Source of the DNA: Agarophyton chilense | Taxonomy: Eukaryota; Rhodophyta; Florideophyceae; Gracilariales; Gracilariaceae | DNA: 64,000 nucleotides | Assembly: GCA_030374765.1 (NCBI GenBank) | Contig: JARGXX010000075.1 | Span: forward strand, 62,001-126,000 | Direction: 5' to 3' | Shown here: piece after piece, positions 32,601 through 41,317 of the stretch | Numbering within the stretch: position 1 is the first letter of the stretch | How the letters are laid out: each line of letters begins with the position of its first letter | Program-made: the position numbers and the translations under genes | Notes under the pieces: generated by a model | The model's database searches: none | Told to the model about the DNA's origin: nothing | Seen by the model: only the letters and a program-made list of their open reading frames with translations

Positions 32601-33331
32601 ACCACTGTGGGATGAGGCAAAGCTGTTGGAACAACCTGATTCTTCGGTATCTGATAATCGTTATCGGTGAAGGTACTCTCTAGTATCCAAAAGGGGCTAC
32701 CATGATCAACCTGAACAATGCCGTTAGCGACTAACAATCCACGGGATTCGTACATCCTAGTATTCGGTTGAATTACCACGAGTTTGTGTCGTTCTGTTCT
32801 TACTTGAACCCAAGTTTGGGTTTGCGCCTTCAGCATGGAACTCTTCGCTACTCGAATCCTCGGCGAGACACGTCCTCGGGATTTCCCGTATTCCATAGAT
32901 GGTGGAAGTGGAGGTGCTTCAGAGCAACGACGCATTGGCTTGCGAACAATTGGTACCATTGACCCATCATCTAGTTCCACTAGTTTTCTTCGCGGGCGAA
33001 TGGCTTCGACAAACTTGTCGCAATAATCACATCTCAGTACCGCTGGTGCAGCTAACGTCTTACAGACGATGATGTCGACTAGGACTACAAAGCGTCCCAA
33101 ACGCACCACGAGTCGAACTGTTCCCAGAGTCTTCACAGCATTTTTGTTGGCATCCCGGATGTCCGGTAAAGGACCGTATCGAATAAGTTCTAAGTCAGCA
33201 GGAGCGAGCTCCGATTCCCGTATAAAGTTCGGACCAGCACCTGTATCCAGGATAGTCAATCGACGAGAGAACAGATTCCTGTCAGAGCCGATGTCGGCAT
33301 AGACCTTATAGTTTCTTTTAGACAATAACAT
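29664..33331 (-). pseudogene. Pol (protease, RT, RNase H, truncated integrase, chromodomain), copy B
   Basis: ATG at 33331. Retropepsin DTG at residues 29-31 (LTILDTGAGPNF). The RT is open as far as RYK, then TGA at 31892 replaces a Trp codon just before LVYLDD. A 2-nt deletion near 31670 shifts the frame. The six-T frameshift in RNase H, the integrase core deletion after ITDRFSK, the TAA at 30279 and the chromodomain frame (29664-30203) are as in copy A. The protease-RT part (479 codons) is longer and cleaner than in A. Confidence 0.9.
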
Positions 33332-33555
33332 GAGGTAACTTACCCGTTTTGACGGACAAGTATAACGTCTCCAAGGACGATGTAACTCACAGTCAAACTG
33401 TACTCACTTTCCGTCCGGCGGATTGATTCCGTACCGCGGAAATTTGGCAGGCCTCAAGAGAATCTTGGGCTTCCAAGGGCGGGAGCAGGGAGGCGAGCTC
33501 TCCCTGGTCAGCACTACGGGATCGACTAGTCCCGACCCCCTAGAAGCTCCCTCAC

Positions 33556-33861
33556 TTAGTTTTCCGGTTGCCCCGGCTTATTCGCCTCAAAGGCGCCTGT
33601 TCCTACCGGGGTTCCGGGTTGTAACAATTCAGCATTCTGAGCAACCGGCTTGTCCGTCCGGTGCATTGGTGTCTGAGAAAACCAACTTTTGGCTTTCCAA
33701 TACATGCCCGCCGGTATGTGGCTCCTTTCCTCTTCTGAGAGTGCTTCATAGTTCGTCATGATACGACTCAGATCCTTTGCAGGAAGCGTGCATTCTGCAC
33801 TCAAATGGTGTTTTCCATAACATGAATAACATATCAAACTGTCGCTAGGGTTGGTCAACAT
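33556..33861 (-). CDS. nucleocapsid-type CCHC zinc-knuckle ORF, copy B
   Basis: In frame with gag, following TAA CCT ATG. Contains CYSCYGKHHLSAEC, a CX2CX4HX4C knuckle for RNA binding. Ends 225 nt before the pol ATG, which is in another frame. Expressed either by readthrough or reinitiation after the gag stop, or not at all. Confidence 0.65.
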   Translation of the reverse strand: MLTNPSDSLICYSCYGKHHLSAECTLPAKDLSRIMTNYEALSEEERSHIPAGMYWKAKSWFSQTPMHRTDKPVAQNAELLQPGTPVGTGAFEANKPGQPEN

Positions 33862-33864
33862 AGG

Positions 33865-35706
33865 TTATGAACGGTATGCCGTGCGAGTATCCACCCATCC
33901 GGGTTTCCCGTTCTTTAAACCTCCTTGTGGTGGCACCGTGTAGGGACAGTACATAGGGCGACGGCCCTCCATAGCCATAAGGGCTTCCTCGTTATGAGAC
34001 TCCGAGTGTGGGAGATCCACTGTAGGTACATAAGAGTCCGTACATTCCATTAAATGGACCGCCTCCTCATGCGAGTCACTCTCTTTGGGTGCCAACGACG
34101 AATCTCGTGAGTGCACTGGAGATTCTAGATGTAGCAGTTTGCTGCGCTGATTAACTCTGGCGGAGATCTTCTCCTTACCCATTGAGGTTCCAAAAGCCAC
34201 TGAACGACGGGGGCTACCACGTGCTCTGGCCGCGTCTCCTTCAGCTTTCGCAAACTGAACTAACTCCAAAAAGGAGACTCTTCCATGCTTCTCTCGATGT
34301 CGAGCTACCAACGACTTGATGCTCGGGTCCAGCCCGTCGATGTACAAGGTAATCTTGTCCTCCGTCGAGTGGACGTTTCCACAGCGGACTGAAGCTTTGT
34401 GAAGCCTTGAGCTGTACTCAGCTTCGCCTTCCTCAGGCTTTTGGGTCACATCCCTTAGGTTCAGGATCGCCTGACGTATCGCGTTTGATGTCGCGTAACT
34501 GCGTAGCAAATACTGCACCGCCTCTGGCCATGAGGTAACGCCGCCTTCATCGGCTGTCAATGATCCGCATACGGAACGATGTTGCTCTAAAGCAAAACCC
34601 TTCAGGAAGTGTGGTAAAGACACAAATGCCTTTGGTTCACTCATCTCTAGAGTGTCTGCTTCGGAAACGAATCCAGTGAGAAACTCGATAACGAGAATGG
34701 GGGTTTTTCCATCAAGTGTTAAATCATTAAGACCGATCTTCAATCGTTTGATGTGATCCTTCACCTTCGCGGTTTCGCGTCCTGAGCGCTTCTTGCTCTT
34801 CACCTTCAGACGGTAGTACCTGTAATTCAGGACCTTCTGATCAAGCGGATTCGTGCACGGGAACACCTTCGATCCTCTGTAAGGTGAGCCTTTTTTTCTC
34901 ATCAACCACGAAGACGTGTTCTTCTTCCGAGATCCGGACCTTCGATGACCATCATCACTGTCGTCGCCATCTGACGTATCTGAATCATCAGAATCGTCAG
35001 TACTGGAACTGAAACCCTCCGTACTTGACGATTCATCACTCGAATCACGTGCGGACTTCCGCTTCTTACGTCGTGACTTCGATTTCTTCGAACGAGCTTC
35101 CTTCAAAGGAGCTCCTTCCTCTTCCAGCACGACTGGTTTAGCAGCAGTCTGCGCATGAACTGCCGCCTCCAGGCGTTCTAAACGAGGGTTAACTCGAGTG
35201 AGGACTTCCTTTACATCCACGGTTAAGCCGGGTAGCGCATCGGGCGTATTCCCGTACCTCTCAAGTAGATGGTTCAAATCCTCACGTGGTGTTTTCACTG
35301 ATGCAGAGATCTGCTTCCCATCGTCTTGACGAACGAGTGCTTGATGCGCACTGCGTAATTGTTCGACATCAGCGATGAGAGCAGCGATCTGCGATTCCAA
35401 CGCAACAATCTGCATACGCGAAGCGCTTGAATCAGACTTGAGACGACGCACTTCCCTGCTCAAATCATCCTCTTCTTGAGGTCCGAAGACCTCAGGGTCA
35501 ACTACGGCTTCTGTGGTGGGCGTGACTGCCGCTGCCACAGGGGCCGGTACATCCGAGAGATCTCGTTCATCCTTCACCGAGCGTGAGCACGACATCGCTT
35601 GACGATGCCGCTCTCCGGCTTGAACAGATGAGGCGAGCCTCGGTTTCGGGGGTGGTCTCGCAGGACCGGGGCGACCAGTACTCGACTGGCTTCGGGTCTT
35701 CGGCAT
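33865..35706 (-). CDS. Gag capsid polyprotein, copy B, uninterrupted
   Basis: 613 codons from ATG at 35706 (MPKTRSQSS), the first ATG in the frame. Basic Pro-rich N-terminus, coiled coil ~80-130, Lys/Arg-rich tract near 240 followed by an Asp/Ser-rich linker, then a retrotransposon-gag capsid domain over roughly residues 330-560 with the LYIDGLDPSIKSLVARHR block near its end. Open throughout, although pol is broken. Confidence 0.85.
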   Translation of the reverse strand: MPKTRSQSSTGRPGPARPPPKPRLASSVQAGERHRQAMSCSRSVKDERDLSDVPAPVAAAVTPTTEAVVDPEVFGPQEEDDLSREVRRLKSDSSASRMQIVALESQIAALIADVEQLRSAHQALVRQDDGKQISASVKTPREDLNHLLERYGNTPDALPGLTVDVKEVLTRVNPRLERLEAAVHAQTAAKPVVLEEEGAPLKEARSKKSKSRRKKRKSARDSSDESSSTEGFSSSTDDSDDSDTSDGDDSDDGHRRSGSRKKNTSSWLMRKKGSPYRGSKVFPCTNPLDQKVLNYRYYRLKVKSKKRSGRETAKVKDHIKRLKIGLNDLTLDGKTPILVIEFLTGFVSEADTLEMSEPKAFVSLPHFLKGFALEQHRSVCGSLTADEGGVTSWPEAVQYLLRSYATSNAIRQAILNLRDVTQKPEEGEAEYSSRLHKASVRCGNVHSTEDKITLYIDGLDPSIKSLVARHREKHGRVSFLELVQFAKAEGDAARARGSPRRSVAFGTSMGKEKISARVNQRSKLLHLESPVHSRDSSLAPKESDSHEEAVHLMECTDSYVPTVDLPHSESHNEEALMAMEGRRPMYCPYTVPPQGGLKNGKPGWVDTRTAYRS

Positions 35707-35921
35707 CCTAGACCAAACCTGAGTCCAGGTGCGAACCAAATGGTGTCTTCGACTTCTCGACCACGTGTTCAACCACGATGAATTCCGCAATTGCCGGAGG
35801 TGGTTTGATAAACAATAACTGTAGTGATTCCACTTCTTCCAAGTATCGATATCGATTCCACGTTCCAGGAGCGAATTGTTCAGTGCAACTGACCGCAGTG
35901 GTTCTAAGTCGGGAGACCACT

Positions 35922-36588
35922 TGTAGTATCCGCTCTAACGGAGAGAGCAGACACCCGCGACAGCGTTCGAACTGCCGATGGGTCTCTTGCGGCGAAGGAA
36001 AAGGGGTGGTAGAGCTACAACACCAGCGAGCTGGAAGTGGGGTGTAAGGCCACTACTCGCCAGCGAGGGTGAACAGTGCAACTGTAAAACGTTGATGGGA
36101 CGTAGGTACGAGACGGCTCGTGAAGTGGTTGGGGGCTGACTATCTATTATGGCTCGTCCGGATCTCCGGTTAAGGAATCCTAAGCGAGGAACAGAATACT
36201 CATGATGCCCCTGTTGTCTCCTTTACTTGGAGTCGGCGCTCACCTCTAGTGCACTATATACTGTGTGCCAGGGTGAGTGCCCAAATAAATATATAAATAA
36301 TACCCAGTGGTCAGCCACTTAGCCGAACCACTGTATGGGTATGGTCCCTAATGGACGTCTAGCTACAAAGGGTAGTAAAACCTGCCACGTGGATCGCCAC
36401 TACATGCGCCGTTGCAAGCCACTCCACTCGTGATACCACGTGTCCCAACACTGTACCCTGCCTACTGGCATCCTACGCGGTGTGCCGTTTCATATCACAA
36501 TGTTGATGATATCATTCACTTATGAGTTCCAACCGCGACTTCGCGAAAAACCAACCCACCGGATTCCCCGACATAGTAGAATACTACA
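35922..36588 (-). repeat. 5' LTR of copy B (667 bp)
   Basis: Bounded by TGTAGTAT and ATACTACA on the plus strand. Closely resembles the 3' LTR of copy A and lacks the extra ~46 bp of A's 5' LTR. Confidence 0.9.
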
Positions 36589-36682
36589 CTCGGTATGTCT
36601 ATTTCTCTGCTCACAGTAAAATTCCCCTACGACAAGGCGGTGACATCTTCTACCGAGTACAACCCGAGTACTTTAGAGTGTA

Positions 36683-37375
36683 ATGGAGCGCAACAACCAA
36701 CCCCTGCCACCAGTCGGCGGTGCCGGTGCCGGACAGGCACCGGTTCAAGATCCACCCGCCTCCGACTCCGTACGGACGGTGTGGGCGACAGCCAAACCGC
36801 AGCGCAATCAATACGCGGAAGTTGTTCAAGAGCTCAACACCCTGTCGTTGGTGGGTGAAGGAAGCACCTTCGGTCGAGGACCGCATGTCCCTGCGACTTA
36901 CATGGCGTTCTTCAAGCCGCCGGTTGATGCCTTCTGTACGACCCTCAAGAGTAAGGACCGACGATCGGCTACGGAATGAGATTATATCAACGCCGCGGGT
37001 GTGTGGACTGACATGTCCATCACGGCGCTGACAATGGCAAAGGTGGAAGGCGGGAATCTACAAGATCTCGCTGGAAGCCTCGCTCTCGCCGAGGAAGCGA
37101 TGAAGACTGTGCGTGAAATGCTGACAATGCGCGCACAGAACTTCAAGGACAATACGGGGCACGGCATAGACATGGCTAGGCAAATGTCTTTCTTAGTGGA
37201 GCAAAGTAACGATGCCGTGTTCTCCGAGACTCATCGCTCAGCGCAAGACACCTTGCCTGCCAAGATTGAGACCGAGGCTGCTAAGAAAATGGCTAAGGCC
37301 TGTTTAGAAGCCGCCGGGAAGAGAAAGAAGAAGGGAGCCGGTAAGGCCGCTGTCGACGGTGACCAGTCAGAATGA
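36683..37375 (+). pseudogene. gag-like ORF of a DIRS-like element, one TGA
   Basis: ATG at 36683 (MERNNQPLPPVGG). A single frame of 230 codons broken by TGA at 36977. Pro/Gly-rich N-terminus, helical middle (LAGSLALAEEAMKTVREMLT) and a basic tail (KRKKKGAGKA). Its position upstream of a DIRS-type RT suggests Gag. No zinc knuckle seen. Confidence 0.5.
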
Positions 37376-37650
37376 CTGGCTCCCCGACGGTGGCGTTGAC
37401 GCCACCTACTTCGAAGGGCGAGGGAGAGCGCTCTTTGTGGAGAGAGATGGCATTGAGGGCCGACCGCTGGTCGTCGGTTCTTGGCGCCTTAGGATACTTG
37501 ACCCGGGCAATCCGCTACGGTGTGCGCGTCATGCCGAGCGTTCCGTTCACTAAGGGTTTAGTATAGCCTGCAATCCCCCGGACAGAAGAAGACCGGTGCT
37601 TTGCCCGCGCCGATACAGATTTAGGAAAGAAGAATGGAGTATAAGAGGAA

Positions 37651-38616
37651 GTGACGGAGGCGTATGCTCGGAAGCAAGTGTCGATCGGACGTATCGTTTC
37701 GTCTTCCTTCGTGATGTGGCAGGGAGATGGCGAGAATCGGAAGGAGAGGTTTGTAGTCAACATCCATCGTCAGAGCAAGCACTGGCCGCATCAAGGGGTC
37801 AAGATGGATACTATGCCTTCATTCGCAACGGAGGTGAAGGCCCGCAACTACCTGATGTCGTGGGATATACGGAGTGGCTACCAGCATCTCCGTCTGCACC
37901 CGGACATGCGAGATATGCTTCTGTTCCGGTACGAAGGCCGGTTCTACAGATGCATAGCGCTGCCTTTCGGGTGGGGGCCGACGGCAATCTGGTTCACCAA
38001 GGTTATGCGACCGGTAGTGCGGTTCATAAAGAAGAAGTGGCCCGGGCGCGTCCTTCCGTACCTGGACGACTTCTTGCTGGCGCCGTCGCCGCCTGGAAGG
38101 GCGGCTACTCTCGTGGACTGCGCCTGCGCGAAGGAACGGCTGTGTCGCCTTTTCAGACGCCTGGAATTGCAACGACATCCGATTAAAGGCTTCTGGGATG
38201 GTGTGCAACAGCTAGACCACCTCGGTATGAATCTGGACACAGTTTCAATGCGTGTGTTTGTTTCGGACAAGAAAGTGGCGCGCATCCGCTCGCTGTCTCG
38301 TCGAGTGCTGCTACATGCGCAAAAGAATCGTCGGTTTGTTCCGCTGGCTTTGCTGCGACACATATGCGGGGTGTGTGTTTCTTTGACGCTGGCGTTTCCT
38401 CTCGCTCGGTTCTACACGCGCCCTCTGTATTCCTACATGGGGAAAACAGAGAGAGAGGAGCAGGAGCAAAGTCCGCAGCGAAGGCGAGCTCTGCAAACCG
38501 CAGCGAACGACGAACGCGACGACCCCACGAAGTGGGCCGAGACGGAGCCCCGCCCGAAAATTCGGGCTCGCCCCTCCATCCACGCTTACCGCACGTCTCG
38601 CGTACGACAGTCATAG
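37651..38616 (+). pseudogene. DIRS-like reverse transcriptase, truncated at both ends
   Basis: RT blocks in DIRS/Ngaro style: KERFVVNIHRQSKHWP, MSWDIRSGYQHLRLHPDMRD, LPFGWGPTAIWFTKVMRPVV, the catalytic VLPYLDDFLLAPSP, then LGMNLDTVSMRV and the DIRS-typical RNase H lead-in ALLRHICGVCVSLTLAFPLA with RFYTRPLYSYM. No ATG at the 5' end (a TAA lies 9 nt upstream of 37651), and the frame turns into unrelated charged sequence after ~38450. RNase H, methyltransferase and tyrosine recombinase are absent. Confidence 0.8.
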
Positions 38617-38633
38617 CAATCTATGCGGGACTT

Positions 38634-38742
38634 GAACAATCGGATTGCGTTTTTCAACCATTCATGAGAGGGTGGTAGCAAATCATCATCTTGTAACCGT
38701 ACAACAATATCAGCTGAGGACATCCGCATGGCACGATTGTAA
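38634..38742 (-). pseudogene. 109-bp fragment of a glycosyltransferase gene
   Basis: Matches 61530-61638, inside the glycosyltransferase gene at 61005-62228, at all but about 6 of 109 positions and in the same orientation. It covers the codons around the DDD metal-binding motif. It lies between the DIRS-like remnant and the Helitron 3' end, outside both. Confidence 0.8.
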
Positions 38743-38800
38743 GCCAGAGCTCAGCGCATCTGCTGAGATGCATTTGGCAATAATAATTATTTTTAGACAT

Positions 38801-38850
38801 GAGAAAGCGGCCTTCGACCGCAGGCGGCGCTGCGCGCCGCGGTCGTTCTG
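38801..38850 (-). repeat. 3'-terminal hairpins of Helitron H1
   Basis: On the plus strand, GCGGCCTTCGACCGC (one mismatch in the stem here; perfect GCGGCCTTCGGCCGC in the other copies) and GCGGCGCTGCGCGCCGC. These are two adjacent GC-rich stem-loops 6-9 nt from the 3' end, the Helitron termination signal. Confidence 0.8.
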
Positions 38851-39050
38851 CTCGACTATTTCGTTTCTATGAAGCTTATTATACTATACTTGAGCTTTTA
38901 GTAGCGTTTGTAGCTCTAAGCGTAGCCTTTTGCAGAGATATGAGGCCAAGCTTGCTGAAGATTTTATTATTGACAGTGTCGACGTACAGTGATGGATCAT
39001 AGCAGGTTATCGGCTACTAGGAGCGCTGTGCCGTTTAGCATTAGCTGGTG

Positions 39051-39075
39051 CACGATATATTAAAGATATATCGTG
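39051..39075 (-). repeat. subterminal palindrome of Helitron H1
   Basis: CACGATATAT, 5-nt loop, ATATATCGTG: a perfect 10-bp stem. Repeated at 45903-45927 and in each array unit. Confidence 0.8.
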
Positions 39076-39181
39076 AAACGAGCTCTGAAATGTATGGTGA
39101 GCTTGGTTAAGGACATTTTATTTTAAAAGCAATGGGGCAGTTGTAGCATATTATGCCGTTCAAACTGCCTCCGAAACTGTA

Positions 39182-39440
39182 ACTTGCAGTGTCGACGTAC
39201 AGGCACGGACTTAGCAACTTGACGGCCGCTAGCAGCGCTGCGCGCCTTAGCAGCGGCCGCGGCACGCACATATTTCCGTTTGAACTGCCGCCAATACTAT
39301 TACTTGCAGTGTAGACTTAAAGAGACGGACTATGCAACTTGACGGCCGCTAGCGACGTACAGGCAAGTACTTTGCAACTTGACGGCCGCTAGCGGCGCTA
39401 CGCGCCTTAGCAGCGGCCGCGGCACGCACAGTGGCGCCGG
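39182..39440 (-). repeat. 120-bp tandem repeat near Helitron H1 3' end
   Basis: Units beginning ACTTGCAGTGT at 39182 and 39302 (120 bp apart), plus a shortened unit. Each carries ACTTGACGGCCGCTAGC and a GC-rich palindrome. Confidence 0.8.
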
Positions 39441-39622
39441 ATATCTCTTTGTAGCACGAGAATGCATTGGTTTTAAACTGTCTTGGTGATTTGGCTTTTT
39501 ATGGCTCCGTGCGTCTCTAATCCGGAATGGGAAAAAGTTTGAAGATCAAAACAGGTTTACAAGCAAACAAATAGAAAAGCATAACATTTTTTTTGCCTGA
39601 GTGTTTGAGCACTGATGCATAT

Positions 39623-41317
39623 CTACGTAGTGGGGTGAGGATTGCAAAACTCTATAGCCTCAGGAAGCACTGGATTGATTAGTGGAACTGGCATCGGATG
39701 TATCGTCTGTGGATTGCCAGGCGTAGGGCTAGAGTCGTGTAGTAACAACACATGCTCGTTCCTTCGCACTCGTGACAGCGCCACATACAGCTGACCTGCA
39801 CAGAAGAAATTTGATCGCACATCAACAACTAAACCGTTCAGAGTTTTGCCCTGTCCTTTGTGAACTGTTGCTGCGAATGTAAGTCGAATGGGGAACTGTC
39901 TTCGAATCATAGGAATGTCTGCAAAGGACAACTCAAAATCAATGCGATGCAGCACTTGTGACTCGATTACTTGACCGTTTTCGTTGAACCTTGCCACATG
40001 CATCGTAAACTGATCCACACGAACTACGACAAACATTTTTCCATTTACCAACACTGGATGCAGAACGTTTCGAATAACCATCACAGGAACACCAATTTTG
40101 AGGCACAGGTTGTGTGGAGGGATACCAGTAGGAGCATATTCGTAGGCAAACTCAGGCACAATAGTGTCCGAAATATCCGACTCGGCAGTCTGCGCTCGAA
40201 GTGGCTGTACTGTAGTTGCGGAGTGCAAAGTGATTTGCTCACCCGGAAAAAGATTCAGGGCAGCAGTGTTGTGTTCATCCACCAAATGATTTGTGGATGC
40301 AATTATCATTTTGCTGAGATCTACATCTTCTTTGCGCCGCGTCGTGACCCACTTCCACAGAAACGTATATGCGGTTTGCATCACTCCAGTAGACTGCAGT
40401 GGAGGTGGTATAGTACTCGAGATGGTGTTGCGTGCAACGGCACGCAAAAAAGCCGCAAACCCCGGATCATCTTCTTGGCGAACTTGTTCTGTGAGATAAA
40501 GAACTTGCACAGAGGAATCTGTCCAGAGATTGCTTTTCCATGGCAGCTCGTTCAAAATGTTTGTATACACTCTTCGAACGTTCTCACCCGCCTCAGGCTC
40601 CATGTACGACTGAGGCACAACAGGAAGCAACTGTGAGTAGTCGCCGGCGAACACTATAGACAGTCCACCGAAACATGGCGGTTGCGTTTGTGTTTGAGAA
40701 CTTCGCAAGTCTTTGAGTAGCACGTCCATGAGCTCAAACAACCTTCTGGAGAGCATCGAAACCTCGTCAAGTACGAGTAGCTGTAGAATGCGCAAAAGTT
40801 CCGCTCGTTGAGACCGAGGACCGTACTTGGACAACAGTGAAAGCTGTGTAGTAGTACTGTCTTTATCTCCCACACCCAAACCAAGCAGACTGTGCAATGT
40901 GCGACCTCCCTCGTAAAGGGATGCAGCGATTCCCGTTGTAGCTGTCAATTCAACTAGCATTCTTTTTGATTCACATATATCCCGCAACAAATTCAACATA
41001 TACGTCTTTCCAGTGCCTGCAGATCCTTGTATACAGAAAACGTTTCCAGGAGTGGTCAGACGATCTTGATCGGGTGGCTGTCGGAGTTCTAAAGCATTCA
41101 CAATCGTATCCAGGACGTGTTTTTGTGTTGGTTTCAATGTTTTATACCTGGATTGCAGTGTGCTTGCATTTCGCACCACTGTTAATTGGCGAGTGACTAC
41201 TGCACGATCAGTCTCAGTTTGTTCCTCATTTTGCTGGATATATTGAACAAAGAAGCTATGCTCACGGAGCAAACGACCTCCATGGTGGTCAGATATGCTA
41301 ATAATTCGTCGATACAT
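39623..41317 (-). CDS. Helitron ORF3: PIF1-type DNA helicase
   Basis: 564 aa; ATG at 41317 directly follows the TAA of the Rep ORF in the same frame. SF1B helicase of the Helitron RepHel: Walker A GSAGTGKT at 98-105, Walker B LLVLDEVSM with DE at 184-185, FAGDYSQLLPV (motif III), and C-terminal motifs TVHKGQGKTL and YVALSRVR. It unwinds DNA during rolling-circle transposition. Normally the helicase is fused behind Rep in one protein; here a stop separates them. Ends with TAG. Nearly identical to 46555-48249. Confidence 0.9.
   Translation of the reverse strand: MYRRIISISDHHGGRLLREHSFFVQYIQQNEEQTETDRAVVTRQLTVVRNASTLQSRYKTLKPTQKHVLDTIVNALELRQPPDQDRLTTPGNVFCIQGSAGTGKTYMLNLLRDICESKRMLVELTATTGIAASLYEGGRTLHSLLGLGVGDKDSTTTQLSLLSKYGPRSQRAELLRILQLLVLDEVSMLSRRLFELMDVLLKDLRSSQTQTQPPCFGGLSIVFAGDYSQLLPVVPQSYMEPEAGENVRRVYTNILNELPWKSNLWTDSSVQVLYLTEQVRQEDDPGFAAFLRAVARNTISSTIPPPLQSTGVMQTAYTFLWKWVTTRRKEDVDLSKMIIASTNHLVDEHNTAALNLFPGEQITLHSATTVQPLRAQTAESDISDTIVPEFAYEYAPTGIPPHNLCLKIGVPVMVIRNVLHPVLVNGKMFVVVRVDQFTMHVARFNENGQVIESQVLHRIDFELSFADIPMIRRQFPIRLTFAATVHKGQGKTLNGLVVDVRSNFFCAGQLYVALSRVRRNEHVLLLHDSSPTPGNPQTIHPMPVPLINPVLPEAIEFCNPHPTT

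Larger units (their letters stand above)
27587..36588 (-). mobile_element. Ty3/Gypsy chromodomain LTR retrotransposon, copy B (3'-truncated)
   Basis: Minus-strand element with its 5' LTR at 35922-36588 and internal region nearly identical to copy A. Similarity ends at 27587 (opposite 24050 in A), so the last ~130 bp and the 3' LTR are missing. Same lesion set as A, except that the gag capsid ORF is intact here. Lesions private to B are TGA at 31892 in RT and a 2-nt deletion near 31670. Confidence 0.9.
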
